Origin: Ifrita kowaldi
Lineage: Eukaryota; Chordata; Aves; Passeriformes; Cinclosomatidae
DNA length: 64,000 nucleotides
NCBI GenBank assembly: GCA_013398055.1
Contig: VZRS01015031.1
Location: 705,942-769,941, forward strand
Direction of reading: 5' to 3'
Position 1 is the stretch's first letter. Each line of letters starts with the position of its first letter. The notes below the pieces were generated by a model. The model ran no database searches, was not told the origin of the DNA, and saw nothing but the letters and a program-made list of their open reading frames with translations. The position numbers and the translations under genes were made by a program. Below are positions 1 to 12,278 of the stretch, one piece after another.

Positions 1-1499
1 TTTACTAAATCCATTCCTTAAGGACAGTCTTCGTGCTCACAGCTAATTGCCACCCATCGTTTCAACATTATCACTGTGATTAGCAGCCACATTGTAAGCC
101 AGCTGTGGGTACTCCGTGCTGCGGGGTTGCTGTCTCACAGCTGGCACTGAAGGTTTTGGCCTTCAGTGGCCCCTATTCACCAAGGTTTGGTGATCAGGCT
201 TGAAAGCCCATTCATGAGAGAAGCCAGAACTGGGCTCATCATCTTTCTTTTTTCTGCATTTTAAAAAAAATTTGCTTATGCCTGATGGTTTAATGCTGTT
301 TCCTGCTTTCAGTAAGGAAGAACTCACCTCCTCTCAGTATCGCTTGCTGTGCTTTTTGCTTTGCCGGTCATCCCTCTCATGTAGTACGCAGATTGTCCTG
401 GCTATTTGCAGTCTCATGTGCTTATCTTATTCTCTGTCGGGCAATTTTTATTAGCTCAATGCCACCTACTTGCAACTTCTCCCATCTTTGGTAGTCATGT
501 TGCTCACATACTTAGGCAAAATGCTTATAGATTGCATTTTGCTGTGCCTTGAGTGTTACAAAACACTTATATTCTGTTGTTAGTTGCACCGCCCTTGCAC
601 ATTTTTACAATGAAGGCAGGCATATTAATTATATTCTGACTAATACAACTATAGTTTCTAGGTGTCACAGACCTCTGTTTTGCTACATCTGCATATTTGC
701 AATATCATCCACCCTTCTGACCTGTCTTTCTGTGGCACAGCACGGTTGTAGCCTTTACTCTCTTACTGTAGGAAGCTGGTGGCCAAGCTGGGTTGTGACT
801 TTGTATGCAGATGGATATTTTGTCAGCCCTTCCATGGCTATTTCTGCAGAAATTGAATCTTCAATAGCCTGCTGGGGAAGAAAAGGAACTAAATTCACTT
901 ACTAATAAGGCTCTTCATAACTCTACCTCAATATACAGAATGCTTTTTTCTCTCCAGAGAAAGCAAGTCTGCCAAAAATAAGGTCAAGGAGTCGGCCTCA
1001 TCTCTGTCAGTATGACATAGTATCATTTGTAGAAATAATGCTTGGATTAACTGGTAAGTTTGCTGCTTTGCCTTTGAACTCATCCTGTCACTTTGATTTG
1101 GGAAGCTGCATTCCTTGGTGGATAGAAAGAATGAGAATGAGATTTTCCTCAGCTTTGTCCCCAGCTCTGCTACCATCTTCCCTTGTGACCCTGAATAAAC
1201 CCCTGTGGACATTATTAAAATACTGGAATAACAGCCAGACAGGGAAAAAAAAAAAGGTTTGTAGAAAACATCATTTTATCTTGTTATGGCTAGTGGTCCT
1301 TGAGATAATTAAAGTCATTGTTTCTGAGGGAACACAGCTATCCCAGCCCTCAGGACAATGAGTCTCTGGAGTGGCCTTTTGTCTGGTGCCCTCTGCTCCT
1401 TGACAGCTCTCCTGGGCAGGACCACACCTCCGGTGGATTCGAGAAGGTATGTGCTGCCCATGCTAGGTGTTCTCCTAACAGCAGGTGAGCCCTGATCCC
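1..1499. other. Non-coding unique sequence
   Basis: No repeat family or gene is recognised here. The short open frames in this stretch have no protein-like features. Good 5' splice-donor-like strings on the plus strand are at 1054 (CTG before GTAAGT), 1447 (AAG before GTATGT) and 1485 (CAG before GTGAGC). A minus-strand one lies near 325 (GAG before GTGAGT). Such strings occur by chance every few kilobases, and I could not pair them with convincing acceptors. The part from about 1330 to 1500 is more GC-rich than its surroundings. Confidence 0.5.
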
Positions 1500-1595
1500 C
1501 ACGCAGCCCTTGAACCAGTCTTAGCTTGCTCATACCCTCAGTTTTCTCATGAAAGGGGAAATGTGACATGTGCCTCACAGAAAATGCTTAGGTAA
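1500..1595 (-). repeat. MIR-like ancient SINE fragment
   Basis: The run CCTCAGTTTTCTCATGAAA, then GGGGAAATGTGA, then GTGCCTCACAG, follows the order of the reverse complement of the MIR SINE core and 3' part. In MIR this reads as the tract with 'CTCAGTTTCC-CATCTGTAAAATGGG', then a variable spacer and 'CCTCACAGG'. MIR is an old tRNA-derived SINE found across amniotes, so a highly diverged copy is expected in a bird. The match is by eye only, and edges are approximate. The alternative is chance similarity. Confidence 0.42.
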
Positions 1596-3648
1596 AAAAG
1601 GCAGCTCCTCTTCATATTGGTGTAATCATCCTCTGAGGTCATGCTGGATGATGGGATGGCTGAAATTGTAACTGAATTGTTGCTAGTGTCCTCATCCCTC
1701 CTAACTAATGAGGTGTTTTGTCATCATCTAGAGGAGTCAAGCAAGCATTCCTCGCCCAAGATTTTCCATTTATCTTCTTGGATAGTGAGGGAAAGTACCT
1801 TGGAATAGGAGCTGGCAAGTAACTGATGGAGTCAAAAGCAATAGGGACACTTTGACCTAAGGAAAGAAAAGTGAAAATGTTACCTCATGGGTCCTATGGA
1901 GAACTTAGACAAATCTAATGTGGTAGCAAGGGTATTTTTTCAATTTAAAGAAGTGTCATCCTATGCATTTCACAAAGTGGTGCACCGCCTGCTGAGCCCA
2001 TGATATGCTCATGAGCTCTCCCTGTGATTTGGGCCTCATCTTATGACTCTACTGCAGTTCAGTGAACTAGCCATTTAACTACATAAATATTAAAAACATT
2101 CAATTAACTTTGCTTGGATCTGTCTGGCACTAAGAAAGAAAAAATTCTACCGTTTGAAATATATGACTTGGCATGATTATGTGGTGAAATGAATAATGTT
2201 TTAATGAGTGATTTGTAATTATTTAATAATTAAAGAGCACTTATGAATATTCTTGAACACCCTGTGGAAAAACTAAATTGTATGCTGATTTCATCAAGCA
2301 TTCAAATCTAATCAGAATTTATTTTTATAGCATCATTTTAAACATAGTCTACAAGAACATTGCCACAATAATGCAGACGGAACAGAAAAGTGTCATGCTA
2401 TAACAGCTCTGCTTTTTTTAGTATAAACTCCTGATTTTTCCATGCAAAGAATTTTTCTGCACTAATGAATTGCAGCTGGACTGTATTCCAAGACTTGCAA
2501 CAGCCAGTCAGGTTTCATCAGTGGCTCAGTGACAGGATGAGGGTGCATCAGTTTTGGTTTGTAAACACAGATGAATGGTAGCCACTTAGTTAAATTGTGC
2601 TTGGTCCCATTCACCCCTGCCTGGAAACAAAGACAAAGGGAGACCAAAAAGGAAAACAGGAAGATGTGAAAAGGGAACTCTTTCACTCCTGACATGAAAT
2701 CATTCAGTCTCAGCTTAGTCTCTGGAAATCCAATTTTCTTTTAATTTCTCTTCCCATGGTATGTGTATTGCAGCTTTGGGCAACATTTTAATAAGATGAC
2801 GTTTTCTCTGTCTAATCCTGGAAATACTTTTCCCACAGGGATAGCAGAGGCTCAAGAACAAGGTAAATTATGTGAACCATAAATCATCCCAGATTTTTCT
2901 TAACTAGAATATTAAGGGTGAGGCAAATTTTTATGCAAAATAGATTTAAGTTAGCTAGCCCTCAAACAGATCTGAAAAGGAATAACAGAGGGCTCTGGAT
3001 GAAGATTGTCAGAGATCCATCAATCCATTTTTAAATAAATGACCCCTACAGGCCAAGAAATCAATCCAGAATCTTGCACAGAAACCACAGGTTGCTATTA
3101 ATTTCTGAAAGCAGTTTGGTACGGTCATATGTGATGGGAGGGAAGAAGGACCAGATGGGGGCCCTCTTCCACATGCATGTCAATACAGTTATTACTTGTG
3201 AGGATATAATTGTCCTGTAGCGTTGCATGAATAATTCATTTTTAATTCTGTATTAGATTAATTTCATCTCATCCTCTCTTTGTGAATAGTCCTCCAATAA
3301 GTTGTAATTTTCTTGAATATATTTATTATTCAGAATAGGTTTTAGGACTCATGAGTCATTCATTTCAGGTAGGTGACATTCAGAATTTGAAACTTTCAGG
3401 ATAGACATGCAGGTCATTGTTGTGCCCTGTTGCACATGTAAAATATACAGAATCAAGTTTCTACTTCCAATATGTATTTACAAATCTGGAATTCACTTGC
3501 TTTTACTGCTCTGCAATGCTAATTCTAAATTCACCATCTCAGCTCCAGCAGATTCATTGGCTGGAATATTTGAAAGTAGGAAGAAGTGCTGAACGAATTC
3601 ATTAAAAGAATCTGAAAGAAAATATTCATACGGCTTTTTATTACACCA
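1596..3648. other. Non-coding sequence with AT-rich enhancer-like segment
   Basis: No gene or repeat family is recognised. From about 2150 to 2420 the sequence is strongly AT-rich and dense in TAAT/ATTA cores (for example TAATTATTTAATAATTAAAG near 2216), a composition common in vertebrate conserved non-coding elements bound by homeodomain factors. Conservation cannot be judged from one sequence. A 24-base microexon-like interval at 2839-2862 is treated under findings. Confidence 0.4.
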
Positions 3649-3692
3649 AGACTAGGTTAGTGACCTGACAGGTTAGTGAAGACTAGGTTAGT
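3649..3692 (+). repeat. Short tandem duplication (AGGTTAGT x3)
   Basis: The 8-base core AGGTTAGT occurs three times in 44 bases, starting at 3654, 3670 and 3685. The outer two copies share the longer string AGACTAGGTTAGT. The spacing of 15-16 bases suggests slippage or a small tandem duplication. No function is implied. Confidence 0.8.
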
Positions 3693-6600
3693 AATTCTGC
3701 CAGAGATTAAATAGAGAGCTTACTGCCCACCATTCAACTTCTCCTTTGATTTTTTCCCTCAACTTTATTTCTTTATATAAATAGAATATGTTGTTGATCA
3801 GAGTTTACCCTAAAACTTCTATCTTCCCCCATTTTCAACCCACAAAACCTCAGAAAGACTAAAACCCCCAGGTTTTTGATAACTCCTTAATTTTGCTGAG
3901 ACGGAAAAGAATTTCCATGTTTACAAAGGGAAACTATTCACTTGAAAACAGAAACAGTTTTTATAGCAGAATTTTTTAATCAGTGGAATCATGGAGTTCT
4001 TTCAGCCGATGTTTTTTTCATTTCTAGTCATGAAACCCTTGCCTTTTGGAAAGTTCTCCCCATCCAGAACTGGGTTTCCTCCTGTTGCTCAAAAGAAAGA
4101 TCAAAATCCTGAACAAAGGCATCCTAGCAGCAATTCTGGGATTGTAAATTGTGCCTGTAGTAATTAAACGGGCTTTCCTGACAGCCAGTAGAGAACAGGA
4201 GGTATACCAGAGTGTCATATACCCAGTGTAATAAAGGCATTGAGGGAACACAGGAAGAAGCTGCTGTCATTGGAGGGCCCTACTGAACAGCACAGCCTAG
4301 ATCTCATCACCTTGTTGACAGGTAAATTTGGGCAAAATGAATGTTACAGTGAAAAGAAATATGAGAAGACAGGTGAGCAGAAATGGAGAGATCTGAAGAA
4401 CTTGTCTGTAAAGGATGTACTCACAGTGCTTCTTCCTTATGTGCCCATGTAACTTGGGAATGGAATAGACAGGAACAGTTCTCCCCTCTGACTCTCTCCA
4501 AACAAAATGAGTCCTCAGGCGTCTGTTTTTGCATTTGGTAGGGAAGCATACTCTTTCATCCATGCCTTGAAGCAGGAGCGTGCATCATATTGATATTTGG
4601 GCTCAGAGGAGAACTCTTCACCATCATGAGGGATTTAAACATCATACCCTATTGCAGACACGGCTCAAGAGAACTATGGCATCCCAAGGCAAACATTTAT
4701 GGAACCATTTGTGTTTGGCTTCTGAAAGATAAAGTAGTTTTGGTACAGGGTTTCAAGTTACAGGGCTCACCTGATATAACATGAACAGAGAGCAAGGTGA
4801 AGTCAGAATATCTTTAGCAATTGTGTCCTGTGAGGATGAAAAAGGGTTCACTGTTCACAAGGGGATTGGTAAATCACAGAGAAAGGCTGTAGGTAGGTAG
4901 CTGGTAGGCATCATGCTGTGTGTCATGTGGGAAGCAAAGGGAGAAACCCCTCAACTATAACCCGTTGTTTTTGTGTCTTGTTGCAATAAAGGATCCCCAG
5001 GAACCTCCTTCACTTCCCTTCGCTGGTGCATTACATGTGTCCTATTTTACTGCATGGGGAAGTTAGACCCCATGCTCAATGCCCTTGACATAATAAGGTT
5101 GACAGGATGATATGAGATAGGAATAAAAGTTCCAGAAGGTTGATGTTCCAGACAGGAGTTTGTTCATTAGTATCTGAATCTGTCCTGTGGCTGGGCAAAG
5201 TGCAACTAACCTCACCAGCAGCATTGATGTAATAGCAAGCTTTTTTCAGTCAACACTGATACACAAAAAGAGAAGCAGAAAAGAAGGAAAAAAAGAGACA
5301 GGTACAAGAACAACAACTGTGTGAAGTAGAGAATAAATCATGAACACTTTTTGAAGTTTTGAAGAAGGCAGTGCTGTAACCTGTGTTCATGTTGTTCTCT
5401 TCTGAGTAAGCAGCAGTGACCTTTGTAACTAATCCAGTCTTTCTGACACATATTTTATAAATCTATTTGGTGGAAGAGTCCTGATGAGTTGGGTTAGATA
5501 TTACATTGTCTGCAAGTGTCTGCCAAAGATTAAGACCCAAGCATTGCAATTTTTGACTGTGGAGCTCCCAACACCAGAAAGAAATGTAGAATAAACACAA
5601 AAGCAAAGTCTCACTCATCTTACCAGAAAATAGAGTATTGTCTCCCTATTATCTCTTATGATGAAAGTGACTTCAGCATTTCACAGGGATATACAGTAAA
5701 GTAAAAGTACAAAATGAAGGGCAAATGCTAGTAAATATTCAGGATCTCACTTTTATTCCTGTCTTATAAAAAAAAAGTTAAATTGTGCAAAGCATCAGCA
5801 TATGAAGAACACTCATTTAAGAGTCAGACACCATTTAGGTTATAAGCAGAATTAGTTTGCTGCTGTCATTACAGGGTCCAGTGGGTGCAGTTGTGCTTCA
5901 GCAATCCATCTCAATGTGTGGTGCAATGCATCACAATTGGCAGATTCTGCTTTGGATCTGCCTTCTGGAGAGACACCGGCAGTTTGGGCAGGCCAGCCCT
6001 GAACGGTGTGCAGGCCTTTGTGCATTCCCAAGTTTCGGTGTCAAGTGGTTTGTCAGGCCTGGAGTGCAGTGTATTAGTCTGTCTCTCCTGTGAAAGGCAA
6101 TAGTCTTGGGGATTTCAGGCTGGTACATGTTGTTGCTTTGGAGAAGGAGAAAAAACTGCTCTGTCAGACCTGAATTAAGATGGATTTTTGTTGAAAGTTC
6201 TTGGAATTGATTTCTTTCCAGTTTCCTTATTGGTAAGAGACATCACAGTTGGGTTCAACTTACAAAATATCATTGATTTCTCTCCTCAAACCACAGATGA
6301 TTCAGCTTGTAATTTCCTCTACAATTATAGAGCAGGTCTCCTTAGAAACTGCCTGTATCCATTCAAGTTTCATCTTGCGGAAACCGTATTTCCCCTCTCT
6401 TTGGCCAGATGTGCTTGACATCAGTCCAGAAAAAAAAAAGTGGAGGAAAGTACAATAAACATTTTCCTGCTCTCATTCCCTCTTTTCTGCTTCCTAAAAG
6501 GAGATTCACAACACTGCAACTTCATTTCCCTCTGAGTGCCTTGGGATCTCAGGCTATCCCAGGTGGTGGGGTTGGCTATGGATGGGCCTGCTTGTGGCTC

Positions 6601-6899
6601 TGCCAGTTTGTTGCATAGCCTTTCTTCTTTAGGAGACGCCAGGGTGCAACACAGAGGTCATGGTTTCTCTGCTCTGACACAGCATTGTGCCACCAAGGGC
6701 CAGTCAAACTAAGCTAATTTCACAATTGGCTCTGCCTTGGTTGGTTGTCATGTGTTTCTCCTCATACACAACTTCAGCAATGCACAGGAGAAGTCTCCAC
6801 CTTCTCTTTGCATCCCCTGTGACCTTCAAGGGAACACACATTTGTGCGGGGAGTCCCTGTCGTGGAAATTGCTTGGCTTCTGTGTTTGAGAGGGAGTCT
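3693..6899. other. Non-coding unique sequence
   Basis: No recognisable gene or repeat. At 4320-4373 an AG directly followed by GTAAAT is followed 51 bases later by a good donor (ACAG before GTGAGC at 4373), which resembles a weak recursive-splice arrangement. Around 5880-6130 GC content rises and short frames are open on both strands, but the translations match nothing I know. An AG after a moderate pyrimidine tract sits at about 5876. Confidence 0.45.
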
Positions 6900-6945
6900 C
6901 AGATAAACCACAGGATCTCTTTTAGACAGATAAATCATAGGACCT
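6900..6945 (+). repeat. Imperfect 27-base tandem duplication
   Basis: Bases 6900-6918 (CAGATAAACCACAGGATCT) are repeated at 6927-6945 with 16 of 19 bases identical; the period is 27 bases. All three differences are C/T transitions, so the duplication is not fresh. It adds nine codons in one frame, but nothing suggests that frame is translated. Confidence 0.75.
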
Positions 6946-7385
6946 GATGACAGTTTGAAGAGCTTTGCGAGAGGGAAGCTTTTGCTGAGACAAGGTCACA
7001 CACAGAGTGTCTCTAAACTCTTGCTCTACCCTCAGTACTTTTCTGAAAAGGTCAAGATAACATTAAATTGCTTTTACATTTGGAAAAAAACTCCCCAGAT
7101 TTCTGCCTCAGTAACTTCACAATGGGTCTGTGCTGGCAACGGAGACAAAAACAGACTCAGTTTGCCCATATCTGTTCCTCCCTGTGCCATGAGAAACCCT
7201 CAGAGTGATCTGAATTCAATCATTACAGTGGCTGTAGGCTGACACTTCAGGAAAAGATGTTGAAATCACATCTGTTATGTGGAAAACTTAAATCCATACC
7301 AGTAAAGAGATAGAAAAGGCATAAGGAAGAGACACAAATGAAAGTGGTGCGTCTATAGGACAGAAAGTTGAAGCTATGCATAAAC

Positions 7386-7449
7386 ATGTTCTCACATACA
7401 CATTTATGGATGTGCATGTATATCTATATGCACTCACATACACATGTGG
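7386..7449 (+). repeat. Decayed alternating purine-pyrimidine repeat
   Basis: CTCACATACACAT occurs at 7391-7403 and again at 7433-7445. Between them is an alternating purine/pyrimidine stretch (ATGTGCATGTATAT and similar). It looks like a degenerate (CA)n/(TG)n/(TA)n microsatellite with a locally duplicated piece. Confidence 0.6.
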
Positions 7450-7580
7450 GTAACAGCTATGTGGAGGTATTGAAAATATGCAAAGAATATTGAAACCCAC
7501 CATCTTACTAAAAAACTGAGAGGGATCTAAGAAAGGATATGATAAAAAGGAGATAGATGCCAGTTTTATGGATGTGTGCT

Positions 7581-7619
7581 CTTCTTCCCTTTTATTCCTT
7601 CATCCTTTTCCAGGTAAGG
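7581..7619 (+). other. Candidate recursive splice site (zero-length exon)
   Basis: About 30 bases of mainly C and T (7581-7610) run into CAG at 7611-7613, which is immediately followed by GTAAGG at 7614-7619. A strong 3' splice site abutting a strong 5' splice site is the signature of recursive splicing in very long vertebrate introns. Vertebrate sites usually need a downstream donor to define a transient RS-exon, and GTAAAG at 7690 could serve, giving a 76-base RS-exon. This is motif evidence only; random occurrence in 64 kb is possible, though a site of this quality is uncommon. Confidence 0.3.
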
Positions 7620-9800
7620 AGAAAAATCTTGGTCCTTGAGATGTTTATATTATGCCAGCTTTTACCAGCATGGTTGTTTGTCCCTGAAAGTAAAGCCACT
7701 TCCAATACTATACCTGAAAGCTGTTGTAGAAAGATTTTTCCTCAAATAGGTGGGATCTGGTCTTCCCAACACCTTTTTTTACATTGCTTCAAGTATCTTT
7801 GTGTATCAGGTGCTTAAGCTGAACAATTCATTGTGAAATCATAGGGGTCTGGAGGCCAAATGCCTGTCTCAGAATGGGAGGCAGTATGGGACACAGCCCA
7901 GTATTTCAGCCAGCACTGTAAAGCCTTTTTGTGCAGCTAGGCAGATGTGCACATGGGGATTTTATTTCTGTAATTTTGTGTGTGTACCGTGGTGTGGAGA
8001 GGTGCCCACTTATCACTGTGTCAGCTGGAGGGCAACACCTAACAAAGATTTTGCATAAAGTATCCCTTCAGGAGAGGATTTTCACATAATGCCAATGTTG
8101 AGGTCTGCTGGTAAAACAATGTAAAATCTGAGAAGCTTTTCAAGCTCTGTTAAATTTACATAGGCTCTACCCATTTTTAATCCTGCTCAAACATCCTTGT
8201 ATACAGCAAACAACTTCCATGATCCCTTAAGAAAGCACTCATGTACAGTGCACATTTGCACTGATGTACTTATTTAAAATCCAAATATTTGGTAAAGGGA
8301 CTGAAATTGCCTCCATCCTTCCTCTATACAAATACAGACTACAAATACACCAGCAAGCCCAGAGAAATCTTTTCCTTAAAATTACTCTTGACTCCTAATT
8401 GTAGATGGGATATGTTTTGGTGAGGGCATACTTCTTACAGACACCACAGACAGGAATCCAGATCTTCCCTAAGTGCAGTGTGGGTGATTTTCAAGAGCTT
8501 GCTCAGCAGTCATCGAGATCTAAATATCCAGCAGTTTTGGGGGCAGTCCATTCTGGGGCATGTCCACAAGCATGGTAGATGCCTCTTACAGACAGCACAG
8601 GAGAGATCTAAAATCACACCAGGAAACTCCTAGACAAGCTACATGATTTATTGTCTGCAAAACTACACTTGACTTCAGAAAGCTGCTTTTTTTCCCCAAA
8701 TAATACAGTGCAAGATGTGCTTGGTCTTTTGTGATGAACATCAGTGTTCATTATTGTGCTAATTCTGGAGAACAAGGGAAAATAAGTGACCAGTGTTTTC
8801 TACCCACTCTTCAGTCTCACCACAAAATTTTTGTAAAAGACGTCATTTCTGAGTGCTAGCCATTTGCTAAACAGCAGCCTCCCCACTGCAGCTACAGTGC
8901 TGATATATTTCATCACCTCTTTTTGGTTTTTTTTTAGAATAATTGTGAATTAAGCGTGATCATCTCAAATGTATCCAATACCTGGTACTACTCACTGCAC
9001 ACTTCTGACAAATAATCCTTGGCTTGTGGGCTCTTTGTGAACATCCATATTTCAAATATTCATGGAGATGCATAAGCCATGCTACATGCTTCTTTCTCCT
9101 GACCCAGTGCAATTAATTCTCAGCAGTAGGGTTTCAGATGGTGAATTAAAATTTGGGTTCTATTAATATCTTACAGTACTTATTGGAAAGTTACAGTTTC
9201 ACTCACTAATTTGGTACTATGTTTGTGCTAAAGTGGTAGAGAAAGTTACAGAGGTTCAGAGATCCAATTGAAAAATGGGATTTTTAGATTTTCAAGATTT
9301 TCAACAGACTGCACAACCCACAGCCCCCTGATGAAAGTCAGTGGGACACTGTAATTCCATTTCATTAGGACTTAAATGAAATGTTCTGCCTCTGCCTTAT
9401 TAGCACAGCTGAAACTGGCTTGTTTGAATCACAAAACAATTTCGGAGCGTTTTCCTGGGTCTATTCTTTCTGCCTGCATGAAGATAACTGTTTGCTGTCT
9501 GGTTTGCATGGCATGGACATGTTCTCTGCCTGATGTTAGGATGCATGATGCTACTCATGTGCACTCCAGCCCTCAGCATCCCTTAGGCATCCATGCAGAG
9601 ATGGACTTTGAAGGCTGGGCAGGGGTTTCACAGGGAGAATCAGAGCAGGCAGATGCATTACAAAACAGCAAAGATGTGGTCATCTGAAAGAAACAGCGGT
9701 GCCATGGCTGAGGCTGTGCAAAACACTTAGATAGGTTCCCAGAGCTCTCTGTCACACTTTCTGTCTCCTTTTCCTCTAGCCCTGTGTTGCTGAGATATTT

Positions 9801-12253
9801 GTCAACAGAATGGAAATGATACTGTTCCCAAGGAGAAATTGAATTTAATATTAATGCTATCTCCCGTGGAAAAGCGAGAGTGAGTCAGAGCTGAGTAGAG
9901 TTTGTTTTATATACGAAGTCTTTCATTCTGGAGAGTAACTCAGAGCACAGAGCTGTGAATTTAATGCTAGCAGCTCAGGAAGCTGGTAGGCAAACACAGC
10001 AGGCTTTGTGCATTAAGCAGCAACATGCATTGTTGTAGTCATTAGGAACAGTTTCACTAACAAAGAAATAGGGGTAAAATGCGCATCAAAGTCTTTCTCA
10101 GTGGGCAGTATTTGATAAGTTCCACAAGAAGCTCTGAATACACACTGGGCTGAAAACATTTAGTATCACCTTGCTTTAAATGGACTCTGCTTTGTCTTTC
10201 CAGCCTTCTTTATATTTTATATTTTATTTATCTTCTTCCTCAAAATGAAACTCTCATCAGCAGTGACTCCTATGTTCATGCTGCCCTTATTTCCAAACAA
10301 AGTAATACAGCACAACTTAAAATGAGAGGATTCAGTACTATAAAGCTCAAAAAGAGCAGTTTTGTCTGTTTTTAATGTAAACTCCACCTTTCCTTTGAGT
10401 GCCTTTTCTGTTATGTCTCATCGGATGTGTCCTATGACCTGTCATGTCCTGATAATATCTCTTAGTAGATGCTGTTGTAAGTAGCTGGTGCTTCCCTGCA
10501 CTTTAATTTCCGGTGGGAAAGGAGATTAGCTGCTGAAAGAACCTGCACAGCTCTGACACTGGTGTATGGATGTCCTGGCAAATGGGAGGCCGTGGTTACT
10601 TCTGTTTGGGTCTGAGATGCTGCATTCCCTGTTTGTGACCAGGCATGGAAGGTGTAAGAGGAAGGAGGAGAGAAAGGATAGCAGAGCTGGAGAAAAATAT
10701 GGTGTTTTGTTGACGCTTACAGGATCCAAGGCAGATGGTCAGTCACAGATGGATGCCTTGGGCTGGCAGGTCAGCCACAACAGCTATCGCTCTGGTTGCT
10801 GGCTCCCTTCCCCAGTTAACTGTGTGGCCTGGTCAGCGCTCTCTCACTCCTTTTCACAGATTTTTCCCAGTCTGGACAGCTAGCTGTGGATGGCTCTGGA
10901 CATCTCAGCCTTTTGGCTGCAGCACAGTCAGCCTCAAGATGGCTGGAAAGCTGAGTGCAAGATGGAGAGAAAAGGCAGACAATGAAAGAGGAGCTTTGAG
11001 GGAAGGGGACACAGAAGGATTGCATGTTTCTGCATCCTTGCCCATGCGATGGATGTAATTGGGAAGGGCGCCAGTGGGGATCTCACGGAGCCATTGTGAT
11101 TCCTCATGTCCAAAGAGGCTGTGTTACTGGAGCATAATAGATGGAGGTTGTCCTGTGCCACTTTTCCCTTTCTCCAAGTCCTCCTTCCCTCCCCCATCCA
11201 CTTGACTTTTTCTTTTTTTTTAAGGAGGTAAAAAGGGATACAGGCTGATCCTTTCATTATCTTACCTCATTACTTCTGGTGCATCTTTTAATAAACTCAT
11301 TTCTGAGTTAAAAATGAGTTTTAACTCATTCCAAGAAATCTCTACATATTCTTTGGGCTTTTCCAGCTGGAGGGTTTTATTGGTGTAGTTCAGTACCCTT
11401 CTCTTCCTTTTGCATCTTTGCCATTTATGCTCAGTGTTCAAGACTAACCCAATATTTATAAATCTGGTGTACACTTCCCAAGCTTCTATTCCCAACTAGT
11501 GTAAGGCAGCAAAGATGCAGTCATTACTGTGCTTGCCCGTGGGGAGTCAACAACTGAATTTAAGGAATCCTCAGCTTTACTAACATTAATAAAAATTGGC
11601 AAAAATACATTACTGCTTCCTTTCTTCCCCATCTTTGGGCTCTTAGATCCCAGAAAGTGAAGAGCTGCACTGTCATGACACAACACGTTGAGTCTTTGAG
11701 CTTATGTTTTTCAGGCTGTTGCCATTACCACTCAAAAGCACCAGTGCTTTTGGAGGTAACAAAAGGGGTGTCTAACTAGTGTTGCACCATGAAAGCATGC
11801 TCTTAGTGGTCTTAAATGGTTAAAATGTTCCAATATAACTCTCGATCTGTAGTTTTCTTCCTTTTATTCCATGTTTCATTTAATAAAATCTCCTGCAAGA
11901 GAACAGATGAAGAAAAAAATAAAAGAACAAACCCTTTCAAAGCCATGTGAAATTACTTCTGAATCAGATGCAAATTCAGTCCTGTTGTTCACAAATTGCT
12001 ATGTGCAGCCTTTCTGCCATGGGTCCTGAGGCAAGGGCAGAAGTGCTATCTCTACAGCACCATGAAGCTTTATGACAGCAAACCTGTGAGGGAAACACTG
12101 CCACTGATCCAAGCTCAGCCTCCAGTGGCAGAGCTCACTGGGGAAGTGCCTGCTGGCAACAACATGAGAGCCAGTAACCTAAAGGAATTGGAGCCTGGAG
12201 GATAAAGCTGGGGTTGGAGGGGGTGATGAGGGGAGGCTAATGGGCTGTGCAGT
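9801..12253. other. Non-coding unique sequence
   Basis: No gene or repeat family is recognised. The segment 9820-10090 resembles a conserved non-coding element in texture (low complexity absent, many TAAT and E-box-like words), but this is not testable here. A pyrimidine-rich run of about 65 bases lies at 11157-11222. A compact cluster of small palindromes built on TGAGTT/AACTCA lies at 11294-11330. A minus-strand donor-like site (ATGAG before GTAAGA) has its exon edge at 11266. Confidence 0.45.
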
Positions 12254-12278
12254 CACCACACACACACATACACAGACC
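12254..12278 (+). repeat. Short (CA)n microsatellite
   Basis: A run of about ten CA units, interrupted once by CATA. It is too short to be evidence of anything beyond ordinary slippage. Confidence 0.7.

Larger units (their letters stand above)
6946..9800. other. Non-coding unique sequence with a recursive-splice-like site
   Basis: No gene or repeat family is recognised. The notable element is the juxtaposed acceptor/donor at 7613/7614, entered separately. From about 8940 to 9240 the sequence is AT-rich with intact-looking TAAT and octamer-like words and could be a conserved non-coding element. The 103-codon plus-strand frame at 9376-9687 has no recognisable domain and is probably chance. Confidence 0.45.
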
